From: Flavobacteriales bacterium UBA972
Lineage (GTDB): Bacteria > Bacteroidota > Bacteroidia > Flavobacteriales > Schleiferiaceae
Assembly (NCBI GenBank): GCA_002292855.1
Contig: DBBY01000060.1
Location: forward strand, 1 to 43,039
Direction of reading: 5' to 3'
DNA: 43,039 nt
The translations under genes were made by a program, and so were the position numbers. Under the pieces are notes generated by a model. The model made no database searches, was not told the DNA's origin, and saw only the letters and a program-made list of their open reading frames with translations. Positions 1 to 7,516 of this stretch are shown one piece after another. Numbering within the stretch: position 1 is the stretch's first letter; every line of letters starts with the position of its first letter.

Positions 1-945
1 CTTTTTGTACTCAATCGGGTCAACGGTTCTAAAGGATAGGGGGCAGTGCTGGTAGTGAATCAGGCAGGCATTACTCACAATGCGCGCGGTGCGTTTGTTT
101 CCGTCATCAAATGCCTGAATGTAGGACAGTAGTACCAGCAACAGCAGAGCCTTTTCAAAAACATTGTCTTTTGAATTCACCAAGCTGCACATGTGGTGCA
201 GGGCGTCTTTGATCTGGTGATCGTTATCCAACGGTACGTAGTTGGTCCCAGTGACACCCACCTTGTGATTGCGTATGCCTTTCTTGATGCCAAGGTCTTT
301 GATAAGAAGGCTGTGGATGTCCTCGATTGCCGAGACATTTAACGGGAACAAATAGTCGGGATGCGCCACAATAAAGTCGATTGCCGTTTTGTGGTTAAGC
401 AGCATGCTCGCCTCGTGCTGTGTTTTACCTGCTGCCGTGAGTTGATCCTTAAGTAGGCTCTCTGTCTCAAGAAGTGAATAGGTGTTGCCCTCTATCTGCG
501 ATGACTTCCAACTTAAGTCAATGGCAAGTCGTTCCAACTCTTTAGCATACTGATTTGGGCTAAGAATGCGGGTCTTGGCTTCAAACTGCTTTTGGAGCGC
601 GTGAAGGTGCTTCAGTTCGTGCTCGGTGAACAATGCTACCCGCGCGAGGGCCTCAGGGATCAGACTGAAGTTGTACGAAGGCCATATGACTCGCTCGTCA
701 ATATCCTGTGTGAAGTACGCATCAAGATCTATGGGTTTGGTAACCGCATAGGAATCGCTTAAGCGGTACGTCGTCCCTTTGCCAATACCATCTTTAGAAA
801 CATACTGGAGCTCAATGAGGTGGGTCAGGCACCTTTTTACCGTCGCATAACCTTTTCTGCTGTCCAATCCCTCGAAGACCTGTTTGGAGGAACTTGATGG
901 ATTGCGTTCCAGGTAGGCTAGAATGGATTCTTCAAATTCAGTCAT
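1..945 (-). CDS. Fic-family protein with N-terminal winged helix, catalytic His replaced by Gln (3' end outside window)
   Basis: The first 315 residues are visible; the C-terminus lies beyond the left edge. Residues 1-70 look like a winged helix-turn-helix (MTEFEESILAYLERNPSSSS, then a basic recognition region). SSQIEGN near residues 148-154 fits the (S/T)xxxE(G/N) inhibitory motif of class II Fic proteins, with Glu152. The Fic core reads IQAFDDGNKRTAR: the canonical HxFxxGNxRxxR is kept except that the first His is Gln277. Fic enzymes normally transfer AMP or a related group to target hydroxyls using this His, so the protein may be inactive, altered in chemistry, or mainly a DNA-binding regulator. 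ATG at 945 is chosen because it starts the winged helix. It stands behind an eight-site repeat array that could be its own operator. The family assignment is firm; the activity is not. Confidence 0.88.
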   Translation of the reverse strand, partial: MTEFEESILAYLERNPSSSSKQVFEGLDSRKGYATVKRCLTHLIELQYVSKDGIGKGTTYRLSDSYAVTKPIDLDAYFTQDIDERVIWPSYNFSLIPEALARVALFTEHELKHLHALQKQFEAKTRILSPNQYAKELERLAIDLSWKSSQIEGNTYSLLETESLLKDQLTAAGKTQHEASMLLNHKTAIDFIVAHPDYLFPLNVSAIEDIHSLLIKDLGIKKGIRNHKVGVTGTNYVPLDNDHQIKDALHHMCSLVNSKDNVFEKALLLLVLLSYIQAFDDGNKRTARIVSNACLIHYQHCPLSFRTVDPIEYKK

Positions 946-946
946 T

Positions 947-1104
947 GTGGCTCACGTATTTTTGAATTAGGGCTCAGTTCGCCGTATTAATGAGCTCAAA
1001 AATAGTAAAAAATGAGCTTCAAATTGAATTTGGGCTCATTTGTATGGAATTTGTAGCTCAATAGTTAGGGGTATTGAGCTTGAATCATTGTGTATTTGAG
1101 CTTT
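947..1104. promoter_or_regulatory. Eight-site TGAGCTCA-like operator array upstream of the fic gene
   Basis: Eight copies of a TGAGCTCA-like octamer (at least TGAGC or its complement) start at 947, 969, 991, 1013, 1031, 1053, 1075 and 1097. Dyad centres are 22, 22, 22, 18, 22, 22 and 22 bases apart. The copy at 991-998 is the full palindrome. Orientation by strand is minus, minus, palindrome, plus, then minus, minus, plus, plus, giving two similar quartets. Within the second quartet, AGCTCAATA (1055-1063) and TATTGAGCT (1072-1080) form a perfect 9-base inverted repeat. Regular spacing of about two helical turns puts the sites on one face of the DNA. Binding by the winged helix of the adjacent Fic protein is inference. 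Confidence 0.75.
997..1004 (-). promoter_or_regulatory. Candidate -7 box of the fic gene
   Basis: On the minus strand this reads TATTTTTG, an exact match to the Bacteroidota -7 consensus TAnnTTTG. A TTTG lies 15 bases upstream, slightly closer than usual. The box overlaps the palindromic array site at 991-998, and the site at 1013-1020 falls between the -33 and -7 elements. A bound repressor would therefore block this promoter. The leader would be about 45-50 bases. Confidence 0.45.
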
Positions 1105-1327
1105 AATGGCTAGTCAGGTCGAGCAGGTAGATGCACAAGTATGAGTTCTTGCAGTCCCACACGGCCCGCCTCTCGTTCTGCTCCAACGAGTACCTCCTTT
1201 GCGCAGAACCCTTGGTCGTCATTACCATGGGAACAATAAGTCCTTTATGCACTAAATCGAAGTCTCGGGAGACTAGTTCGCGGACCAGCTTTAAAAGATC
1301 TAGGCGCAGAGGGTATGATTTGTTTGC
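1103..1327 (-). pseudogene. Possible remnant of an unrecognised coding sequence
   Basis: On the minus strand there is an open frame of 74 codons between a TAG at 1328-1330 and a TAA at 1103-1105. It reads like protein, including the stretches PLRLDLLKLVRELVSRDFDL and VWDCKNSYLCIYLLDL, and its base composition is more gene-like than the AT-rich flanks. It has no good start near its 5' end; the first ATG lies in the middle (VPMVMTTKG). I do not recognise the family. It could be the 3' fragment of a lost gene or a chance open frame. Its stop codon abuts the repeat array. Confidence 0.25.
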
Positions 1328-1331
1328 CTAA

Positions 1332-1720
1332 TTGGGTTTGCAGTTTTTTGTATTGATTTCTATGAAATAAAATTATCCCCATTAATTGGGTAGATTAGCG
1401 ACATAAATTGAATAAATTTCTTTAATATTTCACTTGCACAAACGAGCAAATCGATGATTTACTGACTAAATAAGCATAAAAATTACGCTTTGAAAACACC
1501 GAACGTTTATGTTCGGTGCGATTGCTTCAAATTTGAAGAGCTTAAAATGTTGACATTCAGGACTTAAGCCCGCATGGTCCACACTAAGTGAATTAAACGC
1601 TATTAAACCTAAATAACAATTAAGCCATTAGTGCAGTCTAGAGGTTGACAGACACCCCCAAAAGAATCCATTAAACGAATGCACGCCAAACTAAGTCAAT
1701 CGGGACTAGTTCAACCGAGC
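1332..1720. other. AT-rich intergenic stretch with one hairpin
   Basis: No credible coding sequence is visible on either strand in these 389 bases. The only structure I can point to is a perfect 8-base inverted repeat, CACCGAAC (1497-1504) and GTTCGGTG (1511-1518), around the 6-base loop GTTTAT. It has no T-tract after it on either strand, so it is not a convincing intrinsic terminator. The composition is clearly more AT-rich than the genes to the right. Confidence 0.5.
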
Positions 1721-3565
1721 CTAGTGAACCGCCTTCTCGTACTCCGCAATGTACTCAAGCCAGCCCTTGTCAGCGCCCTGGGCGGCCTCCACGAGGGCTT
1801 CGACTCCCTTGGGGTCAAGGTTGTTTGACGTCGAAATAAAGATCTGCCGGTGGTGCGTCGGCCGGGTCGTCTCGCCGTCGGCCAAAAGCTCTTCGTAGAG
1901 CTTCTCCCCTGGGCGCAGGCCGGTGACCACAATCTGAATGTCTTTGCCCACAGTGAGTCCGCTCAGTTTAATGAGGTTGACGGCCAAATCATAAATTTTA
2001 ACCGGCTCACCCATATCAAACACCAGGATCTCGCCCCCCTTGCCCATGTGCCCGGCCTCGAGCACCAAACGCACCGCCTCAGGAATCGTCATAAAGTAGC
2101 GCGTAATGTCTTTGTGGGTGAGGGTAATGGGTCCGCCATCCTGCAGCTGCTTCTTAAACAGCGGAATCACGCTGCCGTTGCTGCCCAAAACATTGCCAAA
2201 GCGCGTAGTCACAAAGCGCGTTTGATTGCCCGGCTGGTCGTTGAAGTAGTTCACGATGTGCTCGGCGGCGCGCTTGCTCGCCCCCATAATATTGGTCGGA
2301 TTCACCGCCTTGTCGGTGGACACCATCACAAAACACTCCGCGCGGTGCTCTGAGGCCAGCCTAGCCATAGTGTGAGTGCCCATAATGTTCGTTTTGACTG
2401 CCTCCTGTGGATTCTCTTCCATCAAGGGCACATGCTTATAGGCTGCGGCATGAAAGACTACCTCGGGCTTGTAGTCCCTAAAGATTTGACCCATGCGCTC
2501 CTGGTCGGTCACGCTGCCGATTAACAGACGGGCTCGGTTGTAGTTGGGGTAGAGGCTTAACTCTTGGTCCAGGTGGTAGATCGGAGTCTCGGCCTGGTCC
2601 AAGCAAATTAGGAGGTTGGGTTTTTGGCGCATCACCTGGCGCACCAACTCAGACCCAATAGACCCTGCAGCGCCAGTAATCAGCACCGTCTTGCCCTTGA
2701 TAAAGCCATTGAGGGTTTCGTACGACAAATTAATCGGGTCGCGACCTAAAAGTTCTTCGAGCGAAATAGGGCGAATCTGCTTGGCCGTGAGTTCGCCGTT
2801 GACCCAGTTGCTCGTGGGCGGAACCCTGCTCACCTCGATTCCGAGCTCTAAGGCTGCATTAGAAAGCTCCTTGAGCCGAAGCCCCGAAATGTTTTTGATG
2901 GCCACTACCAGTTTGCCGACGTTGTACTTTTCAATGTATTCGCTGGTTAAGGCGTTTACTGCCTTGAGAATGGGAATTCCGTTGATGTTTTTGCCCACTT
3001 TGCTCTTGTTGTCGTCTACATAGGCAATGACGTAGTCTTTAAAGTTCACGTCTTGCTCAATAGCATTTTGCGCCGCGCGACCCATAGACCCGGCGCCAAA
3101 AATGATGATGCCGTTGCCCTTTTTAGCCTTGCGGAGCTGCACGCTAAGAAACAAACTGCGCACGGCAAGGCGTCCGCCCACCGAAAGAATTAAAAACAGC
3201 ATGGCCTGGGTTACCAGCGCGGCCCGGCTAAAATTAACGGTGGTAGTAAAAGACAGCAGCGCCAGCACCAGGCCCGACTCCACGGTTGCCTGAAAGAGTC
3301 GGGTGAAGTCTTTGCCGCCGCTGTGGCGCACCACCCCTACATAAGACTGGGAGTGCAGGAATCCCAAAGCATAGATCGGCAGAAGTATGCTCACCTTCAG
3401 GGGCAGGCTGGCCCATGGGATGGAGTCCGTCTCAAAGTTGTATGCAATGAACTGGGCCACGATGTAGGTAGCCAAAACCAAAAGAAGGTCAAGGCCAAAC
3501 ACAGTCCATCGCGAGAGGAACCGGTCGGTGTAGCGCAGTAAGACTCGCCCGATGAATAAGTTCAA
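1721..3565 (-). CDS. FlaA1/WbpM/CapD-type membrane-anchored nucleotide-sugar 4,6-dehydratase
   Basis: A 614-residue enzyme of the large WbpM/PglF class, which converts UDP-GlcNAc-type sugars to 4-keto-6-deoxy intermediates for O-antigen, capsule or protein glycosylation. The N-terminal part (about 20-145) has four hydrophobic helices. A CoA-binding-like Rossmann half follows (GAGSMG at 157-162), then the extended SDR catalytic domain with TGAAGSIG at 297-304. The active site has Ser/Thr at 416-417 and Met427-x3-Lys431, where classical SDRs have Tyr-x3-Lys. This Met variant is characteristic of WbpM-like dehydratases. The start is a TTG: no ATG or GTG fits before the hydrophobic region, and an in-frame stop lies nine codons upstream. 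The exact sugar product cannot be told from sequence. Confidence 0.9.
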   Translation of the reverse strand: MNLFIGRVLLRYTDRFLSRWTVFGLDLLLVLATYIVAQFIAYNFETDSIPWASLPLKVSILLPIYALGFLHSQSYVGVVRHSGGKDFTRLFQATVESGLVLALLSFTTTVNFSRAALVTQAMLFLILSVGGRLAVRSLFLSVQLRKAKKGNGIIIFGAGSMGRAAQNAIEQDVNFKDYVIAYVDDNKSKVGKNINGIPILKAVNALTSEYIEKYNVGKLVVAIKNISGLRLKELSNAALELGIEVSRVPPTSNWVNGELTAKQIRPISLEELLGRDPINLSYETLNGFIKGKTVLITGAAGSIGSELVRQVMRQKPNLLICLDQAETPIYHLDQELSLYPNYNRARLLIGSVTDQERMGQIFRDYKPEVVFHAAAYKHVPLMEENPQEAVKTNIMGTHTMARLASEHRAECFVMVSTDKAVNPTNIMGASKRAAEHIVNYFNDQPGNQTRFVTTRFGNVLGSNGSVIPLFKKQLQDGGPITLTHKDITRYFMTIPEAVRLVLEAGHMGKGGEILVFDMGEPVKIYDLAVNLIKLSGLTVGKDIQIVVTGLRPGEKLYEELLADGETTRPTHHRQIFISTSNNLDPKGVEALVEAAQGADKGWLEYIAEYEKAVH

Positions 3566-3712
3566 GGCATCAAGGGTTTGGTTGGTGGGTTAAAGGTACT
3601 TTGATTTAAATACTAAAAAAAGGTGCTGCTGCCTAAAGTATTTAAAACGATTGAAAATTGAACCAATCCCGGTACTTTGGGGGCTGAGGCGGGGCTGCAC
3701 GGAGTGAACCCG

Positions 3713-4543
3713 CTAAAAACCCTTCACCACCGCGTCAATCTTCAGCAGCCGCTCGAGCATTGGCTCCAGCTCCTCGAGGCTGAGCTGGCTGGCGGCGTCG
3801 CATAGCGCCTCTGAGGGGCAGGGGTGGGCCTCGATGAAGAGGCCGTCGATTCCGGTTGCCACCGCGGCGCGGGCAAGGGTTTCGAGGTACTGACGGGCTC
3901 CGCCTGCAGGGTCGGCAGAAGGAATTCCGTACTTGCGAATGGAGTGAGTGGCGTCAAACACTACCGGGTAGCCGATTTGCTTGAGCTCATAAAAAGCCCG
4001 CGGATCGACCACGAGGTCGTTGTAGCCAAAAGTGTATCCGCGCTCAGTGAGAATAATATCGCGGTTGCCGGTAGACTCGACCTTGGCGCAGACCTTGGCC
4101 ATCGTGCTCGGAGCCACCATCTGCCCGTGCTTGAGGTTGATTGTGCGGCCGGTGCGCGCGGCCTCGACCACCAGGGTAGTCTGCATGCATAGGTAGGCCG
4201 GAATTTGCAGAATGTCTACCACCTCAGCCACTGGCTTGGCCTGGTCGGGGTAGTGAATGTCGGTCAAAAGGCGGAATCCGTATTGGCGCTTGACCTCGCT
4301 GAGGATGCGCAGGCCCACGTCGATGCCGGGCCCCATGTAGTAGTCTACGGAGCTGCGGTTGTCTTTTTGAAAGCTGGATTTGTAAATAACCTCGCTCAGG
4401 GGCAGTCGTTCGCGGATGCCGGCGAGGTGGTCGGCCACCCGAAGGGCCGTGTCGAGCGATTCAATGACGCAGGGTCCGGAGATTAAAAACATACTCTGCG
4501 AAGTTCCGGGATTTTTTTGGAATCCGGGTAACGGATTCCGCAT
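3713..4543 (-). CDS. kdsA: 3-deoxy-8-phosphooctulonate synthase
   Basis: This 276-residue protein condenses phosphoenolpyruvate with arabinose 5-phosphate to make KDO-8-phosphate, the first committed step of the inner-core sugar of lipopolysaccharide. It acts in the cytoplasm. The opening GPCVIES (about 23-29), the KSSFQKDNRSS region, LTDIHYPDQAKPVAEVVDIL, the LTERGYTFGYNDLVVDPR segment, FDATHSIRKYG, and the C-terminal FIEAHPCPSEALCD are family landmarks. The length matches the family. It starts 9 bases after the deoxynucleoside kinase stop, so the two genes are probably co-transcribed. I see no truncation or missing catalytic segment. Confidence 0.95.
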   Translation of the reverse strand: MRNPLPGFQKNPGTSQSMFLISGPCVIESLDTALRVADHLAGIRERLPLSEVIYKSSFQKDNRSSVDYYMGPGIDVGLRILSEVKRQYGFRLLTDIHYPDQAKPVAEVVDILQIPAYLCMQTTLVVEAARTGRTINLKHGQMVAPSTMAKVCAKVESTGNRDIILTERGYTFGYNDLVVDPRAFYELKQIGYPVVFDATHSIRKYGIPSADPAGGARQYLETLARAAVATGIDGLFIEAHPCPSEALCDAASQLSLEELEPMLERLLKIDAVVKGF

Positions 4544-4552
4544 CGATTATTG

Positions 4553-5167
4553 TTAAAACAGCCCGTTGAGCTCCGCGTCGATTTTCTCGATCACCGTGCC
4601 CAAATCTTCTTTTTTGCTGTCAAACTCGATCTGGTCCACTTCGATGACCAGCAGTTTGCCCTTGTCGTAGCCCTTGATCCACTGGCTGTAGCGGTCGTTG
4701 AGGTTTTGCAGGTAGTCGAGCCGAATGCTGCTTTCGTAGGGGCGTCCGCGCTTTTGAATTTGGCGCACCAGGGTTGGAACGCTGGCGTTGAGGTAGATAA
4801 GCAGGTCGGGAGCCTTGATAAACTCCTCCATAAGCCCAAAGAGCTCTTGGTAGGTGTTGTAGTCGCGCGAGCTCATCAAGCCCATGTCGTGCAGGTTGGG
4901 CGCAAAAATATTGGCGTCTTCGTAGATGGTGCGGTCCTGAATCACGTTTTTGCCCTGACTCCGAATGCTGTGAATCTGGCGGAACCGGCTGTGCAAGAAG
5001 TAAATCTGCAGGTTGAAGGACCATCGAGACATGTCGTCATAAAACTCGTTGAGGTAGGGATTCTCGTCCACCTCTTCAAAGTGGGGCTGCCAGCCATAGT
5101 GCTTGGCGAGTAGGGTGGTGAGGGTCGTTTTTCCTGACCCAATGTTTCCGGCGATGGCTACGTGCAT
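4553..5167 (-). CDS. Deoxynucleoside kinase (dAK/dGK type)
   Basis: A 204-residue kinase that phosphorylates deoxynucleosides in the salvage pathway for DNA precursors. The P-loop GNIGSGKTT is at residues 7-15. EEVDENPYLNEFYDD and the QIYFLHSRFRQ helix form the substrate side. DRTIYEDANIFA is the DRS-like catalytic motif, and KRGRPYE is the lid. Which deoxynucleoside is preferred cannot be read from sequence. It is the first gene of a pair with kdsA. A TATTTTTG box ends 5 bases before its ATG, which suggests transcription starts at or beside the start codon. The link with nucleotide scavenging elsewhere in the window is only suggestive. Confidence 0.92.
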   Translation of the reverse strand: MHVAIAGNIGSGKTTLTTLLAKHYGWQPHFEEVDENPYLNEFYDDMSRWSFNLQIYFLHSRFRQIHSIRSQGKNVIQDRTIYEDANIFAPNLHDMGLMSSRDYNTYQELFGLMEEFIKAPDLLIYLNASVPTLVRQIQKRGRPYESSIRLDYLQNLNDRYSQWIKGYDKGKLLVIEVDQIEFDSKKEDLGTVIEKIDAELNGLF

Positions 5168-5172
5168 AGCAT

Positions 5173-5180
5173 CAAAAATA
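5173..5180 (-). promoter_or_regulatory. -7 promoter box of the deoxynucleoside kinase-kdsA pair
   Basis: The minus strand reads TATTTTTG, an exact TAnnTTTG match, with only 5 bases before the ATG at 5167. No clear TTTG -33 element is visible. The spacing implies a leaderless or nearly leaderless mRNA. Confidence 0.5.
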
Positions 5181-5279
5181 AGGTAATAATCGTCGCGGAC
5201 TCGTTTGAAATGACTGCTTTCGTTTAAGGGACGGCTGGTTCCTTTAGCAGCAGCAAATTGCGGTCATGAACAGGAGAAA

Positions 5280-5316
5280 TTTGATTATTACGTACGATTT
5301 ACATAAATTCGTACGT
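5280..5316 (+). promoter_or_regulatory. Promoter and operator of the DUF6364-PIN module
   Basis: TTTG at 5280-5283 is followed, after 20 bases, by TAAATTCG (5304-5311), one mismatch from TAnnTTTG. A perfect inverted repeat, ACGTACGA (5290-5297) and TCGTACGT (5309-5316), covers the -7 box and abuts the antitoxin ATG at 5317. This is the expected layout for an autoregulated toxin-antitoxin operon, in which the ribbon-helix-helix antitoxin binds the palindrome. The binding itself is inference. Confidence 0.65.
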
Positions 5317-5586
5317 ATGGCAAAGCAAAAACTGACCTTGGCACTGGATCCGGAACTGATTTCGTTCGGAAAAAACTATGCGACCGGACGGGGAACCAGT
5401 CTTTCAGAGCTCCTCGAAACCTACCTAGCTCAGCTTCGGGCTACTCCTGAGCTGCCCGATGGGGACGGGGCTTCGGCGCTGGTCCGCCGAATTCGGGCTG
5501 AGCTGGCACAGGGTCAGCCGAAGGCTCCGCACGAAGTGGACCAAAAGGCGGTCCGCTTGGAACACCTAAATACAAAATTCACATGA
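5317..5586 (+). CDS. DUF6364-type ribbon-helix-helix antitoxin
   Basis: An 89-residue protein opening MAKQKLTLALDPELISFGKN and continuing ATGRGTSLSELLETYLAQL, the strand-helix-helix pattern of a ribbon-helix-helix DNA-binding domain. The acidic, less ordered tail is the likely toxin-binding part. The start at 5317 is preferred over an in-frame ATG at 5266 because the protein domain begins here and the upstream stretch contains the promoter and palindrome. Its TGA overlaps the ATG of the toxin gene by 4 bases (ATGA at 5583-5586), typical of translational coupling. Proteins of this family are commonly found beside PIN toxins in Bacteroidota; the role follows from that and from the neighbour. 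Confidence 0.8.
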   Translation: MAKQKLTLALDPELISFGKNYATGRGTSLSELLETYLAQLRATPELPDGDGASALVRRIRAELAQGQPKAPHEVDQKAVRLEHLNTKFT

Positions 5587-5993
5587 GGATCGCGGTGGAC
5601 ACCGACGTGCTGCTCGACCTGCTCGTGCTTCGGGCTGCGCATGTGGAATCGGCACTGCGTGCGGTGCAAGCGGCCCAGGGTCAAGGGGTGCAGCTCGTGA
5701 CGACGGCCTGCGTCCTTCAAAATGCCTACTTCGTGGGCCAGCGCCACTACGCAGAATACTGGAGCCTTGAGCGCTGGCTCGATCTATTGGATTCGGTGGA
5801 GCTAATAACGGTCCCGAAGGCTGCACTAGAGCGGGCCGTGGACTACGTCGACTACGAGGATGCGGTGCTTGCCCTGTCGATGCAGCACGCGGCGGTGCGC
5901 ATGCTCTGGACGCGGAACGCTAAGGACTTCAAAGAGTTCGCCAGCATCGCAGCCCTGTCGCCGGAGGCCTATGTGGCTGGCTTGCAGAGCTAG
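5583..5993 (+). CDS. PIN-domain (VapC-like) ribonuclease toxin
   Basis: A 136-residue PIN protein. PIN toxins cut RNA with a Mg-dependent acidic cluster and are held inactive by the partner antitoxin. Visible landmarks are the first acidic strand IAVDTDVLLDLL (Asp6, Asp8), YVDYEDAVLALS with the central acidic pair, and WTRNAKDFKEF with the last Asp. The second acidic position of textbook VapC is not obvious; the matching stretch reads LQNAYFVGQ, as in a common Bacteroidota subgroup. The ATG overlaps the antitoxin stop. Its TAG overlaps the stop of the oppositely oriented GH3 gene within the tetramer CTAG at 5990-5993. Confidence 0.85.
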   Translation: MRIAVDTDVLLDLLVLRAAHVESALRAVQAAQGQGVQLVTTACVLQNAYFVGQRHYAEYWSLERWLDLLDSVELITVPKAALERAVDYVDYEDAVLALSMQHAAVRMLWTRNAKDFKEFASIAALSPEAYVAGLQS

Positions 5994-7507
5994 AAACCAG
6001 AAACGAGAAGCTCCTCAATTAGGCTCCGGTCGTTCATCAGGCGGGGTACCTTGTGTTGCCCGCCGAGTTTGCCCTTGGATTTAAGCCAGTTGTGAAAGGT
6101 TCCGGGGGCTGCAACGTGAACCCGCGGAGGCTGGAGAACCATGCTTTTGTAGCGCTTGGCTTCGTAGTCGGAGTTGCTGGCCTTCAGGGCCGTGTCGAGG
6201 GCCTGGGCGAAGGCCTCTATGGAATAAGGCGGAATGCGAAACTCGAGGAGCCAGTCGTGGCCGCCTCCGGCTTCGCCTGCGGCTGCCCACCAGGGTGCCG
6301 CGGTGTATTCGTCGACCTGGGCTCCGGTTTTGCGGCAGGCTTCAGCCACGGCGCGCTCGGCGTTGTCGATCATGAGTTCTTCGCCAAAGGCATTGATAAA
6401 CAGACGGGTACGCCCTGTGATAAGGATGCGGTAGGGCGCCAAGGAGGTGAACTGGACCGTGTCGCCGACGATGGTCCGCCAAAGTCCGCCATTGGTACTA
6501 ATAATTAGGGCATAGTTAATGCCCATTTTGACCTCAGACAAGGGAATGGCGCGGGAATCGGATCCATTAAAGTCCGCCATCGGGACGAATTCATAAAAAA
6601 TACCGTGCTCGAGCATGAGGAGCATGCCCGGGTCGTCGAGGCGGTCCTGCACGGCAAAAAATCCTTCGGAGGCATTGTAGGTTTCGAGCTTGCGGGTTCC
6701 GCGGGGCAGAATTGCCTCAAAAGCGGATTCGTAGGGGGTGAAGGCCACGCCACCGTGCACAAAGAGCTCAAGGTTGGGCCACACGGCTTCGAGGGAGGTT
6801 TCGCCCCTGATTTCGAGAACGCGGCGCAGCAAAACGAGCATCCAACTGGGCACGCCAAAGAGCGAAGTCACGTTTTGACGGGCAACTTGCTGCGCGATTT
6901 TTTCAATTTTGGCCTCCCACTCGTCCATCAAGGCCAGGTCGTGCGAGGGGGTCGAGCGCCAGCTTGCCCAAAGCGGAAGGTTGTCGATCATGATCGCACT
7001 GAGGTCTCCGTAGTAGGAATGCTCGTTGAGCTCGTTGATTTTTGAGGAACCGCCAAGCCGCAGGCTGAGTCCGTCATAAAGCTGCGAATCAGGCACTTGC
7101 TCCGAATAAAAGGCGAGCAGGTCGCGGCCTGCCTTAAAGTGGTTTTCTTCAAGGGACTCGCGGGAGACCGGAATGAACTTGGACTTGGCCGCCGTGGTTC
7201 CGGAACTCTTGGCAAACCATCGCGTGACCCCCGGCCAAAGGACGTTGGCTTCGCCTCGGATGCTCCGCTCGATCCAGGGATACAGCTTGTCGTAGTTGGT
7301 GATGGGAACCTGCGCCGCAAATTCTTCGTAGGTGCATTCGGCCGTCAGGCCTTGTTCTCGGCCAAAGTCGGTGAGGGCAACCTGGGTCATGAGCTCCCTA
7401 AACACCAACTGCTGGGCCGCAATGGGATTGTCTCGCATCTCTTGCAGGCGAGGAATCCGGCTGCTGAGGCGCCAGTTTACGAGGTCGGTGATCGGCGAGA
7501 AGGCCAT
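5990..7507 (-). CDS. GH3-superfamily acyl-adenylating enzyme
   Basis: A protein of about 505 residues in the GH3 family, named for plant auxin-responsive enzymes that link amino acids to carboxylic acids through an acyl-adenylate. Bacterial members are widespread in Bacteroidota, with unknown substrates. Landmarks are the phosphate-loop-like FAKSSGTTAAKSKFIPVS, YNASEGFFAVQD, MGINYALIISTNGGLWR, and the adenylate-contacting ITGRTRLFINAFGEELM. An in-frame ATG exists at 7555, but the start at 7507 (MAFSPITDLVNWRLS) matches where the domain begins and lies after the likely promoter. AAAGEAGGG in the C-terminal half is a small low-complexity insert. It is tail to tail with the PIN toxin and divergent from the DUF2797 gene. 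Confidence 0.88.
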   Translation of the reverse strand: MAFSPITDLVNWRLSSRIPRLQEMRDNPIAAQQLVFRELMTQVALTDFGREQGLTAECTYEEFAAQVPITNYDKLYPWIERSIRGEANVLWPGVTRWFAKSSGTTAAKSKFIPVSRESLEENHFKAGRDLLAFYSEQVPDSQLYDGLSLRLGGSSKINELNEHSYYGDLSAIMIDNLPLWASWRSTPSHDLALMDEWEAKIEKIAQQVARQNVTSLFGVPSWMLVLLRRVLEIRGETSLEAVWPNLELFVHGGVAFTPYESAFEAILPRGTRKLETYNASEGFFAVQDRLDDPGMLLMLEHGIFYEFVPMADFNGSDSRAIPLSEVKMGINYALIISTNGGLWRTIVGDTVQFTSLAPYRILITGRTRLFINAFGEELMIDNAERAVAEACRKTGAQVDEYTAAPWWAAAGEAGGGHDWLLEFRIPPYSIEAFAQALDTALKASNSDYEAKRYKSMVLQPPRVHVAAPGTFHNWLKSKGKLGGQHKVPRLMNDRSLIEELLVSGF

Positions 7508-7516
7508 GCGCTGGGG

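Noticed and set aside
947..1104. The periodic TGAGCTCA sites as a CRISPR array
   Set aside because: Repeats of 8 bases with alternating orientation and 14-base AT-rich spacers do not fit CRISPR; no cas genes are present.
1131..1331. A 66-codon plus-strand open frame
   Set aside because: No family features and Ser/Arg-rich composition; the opposite strand reads more like a protein, so this is probably its shadow.
1497..1518. Perfect 8-base hairpin as a terminator
   Set aside because: No T-tract on either strand and no gene ends close by; listed only as a structure in the intergenic entry.
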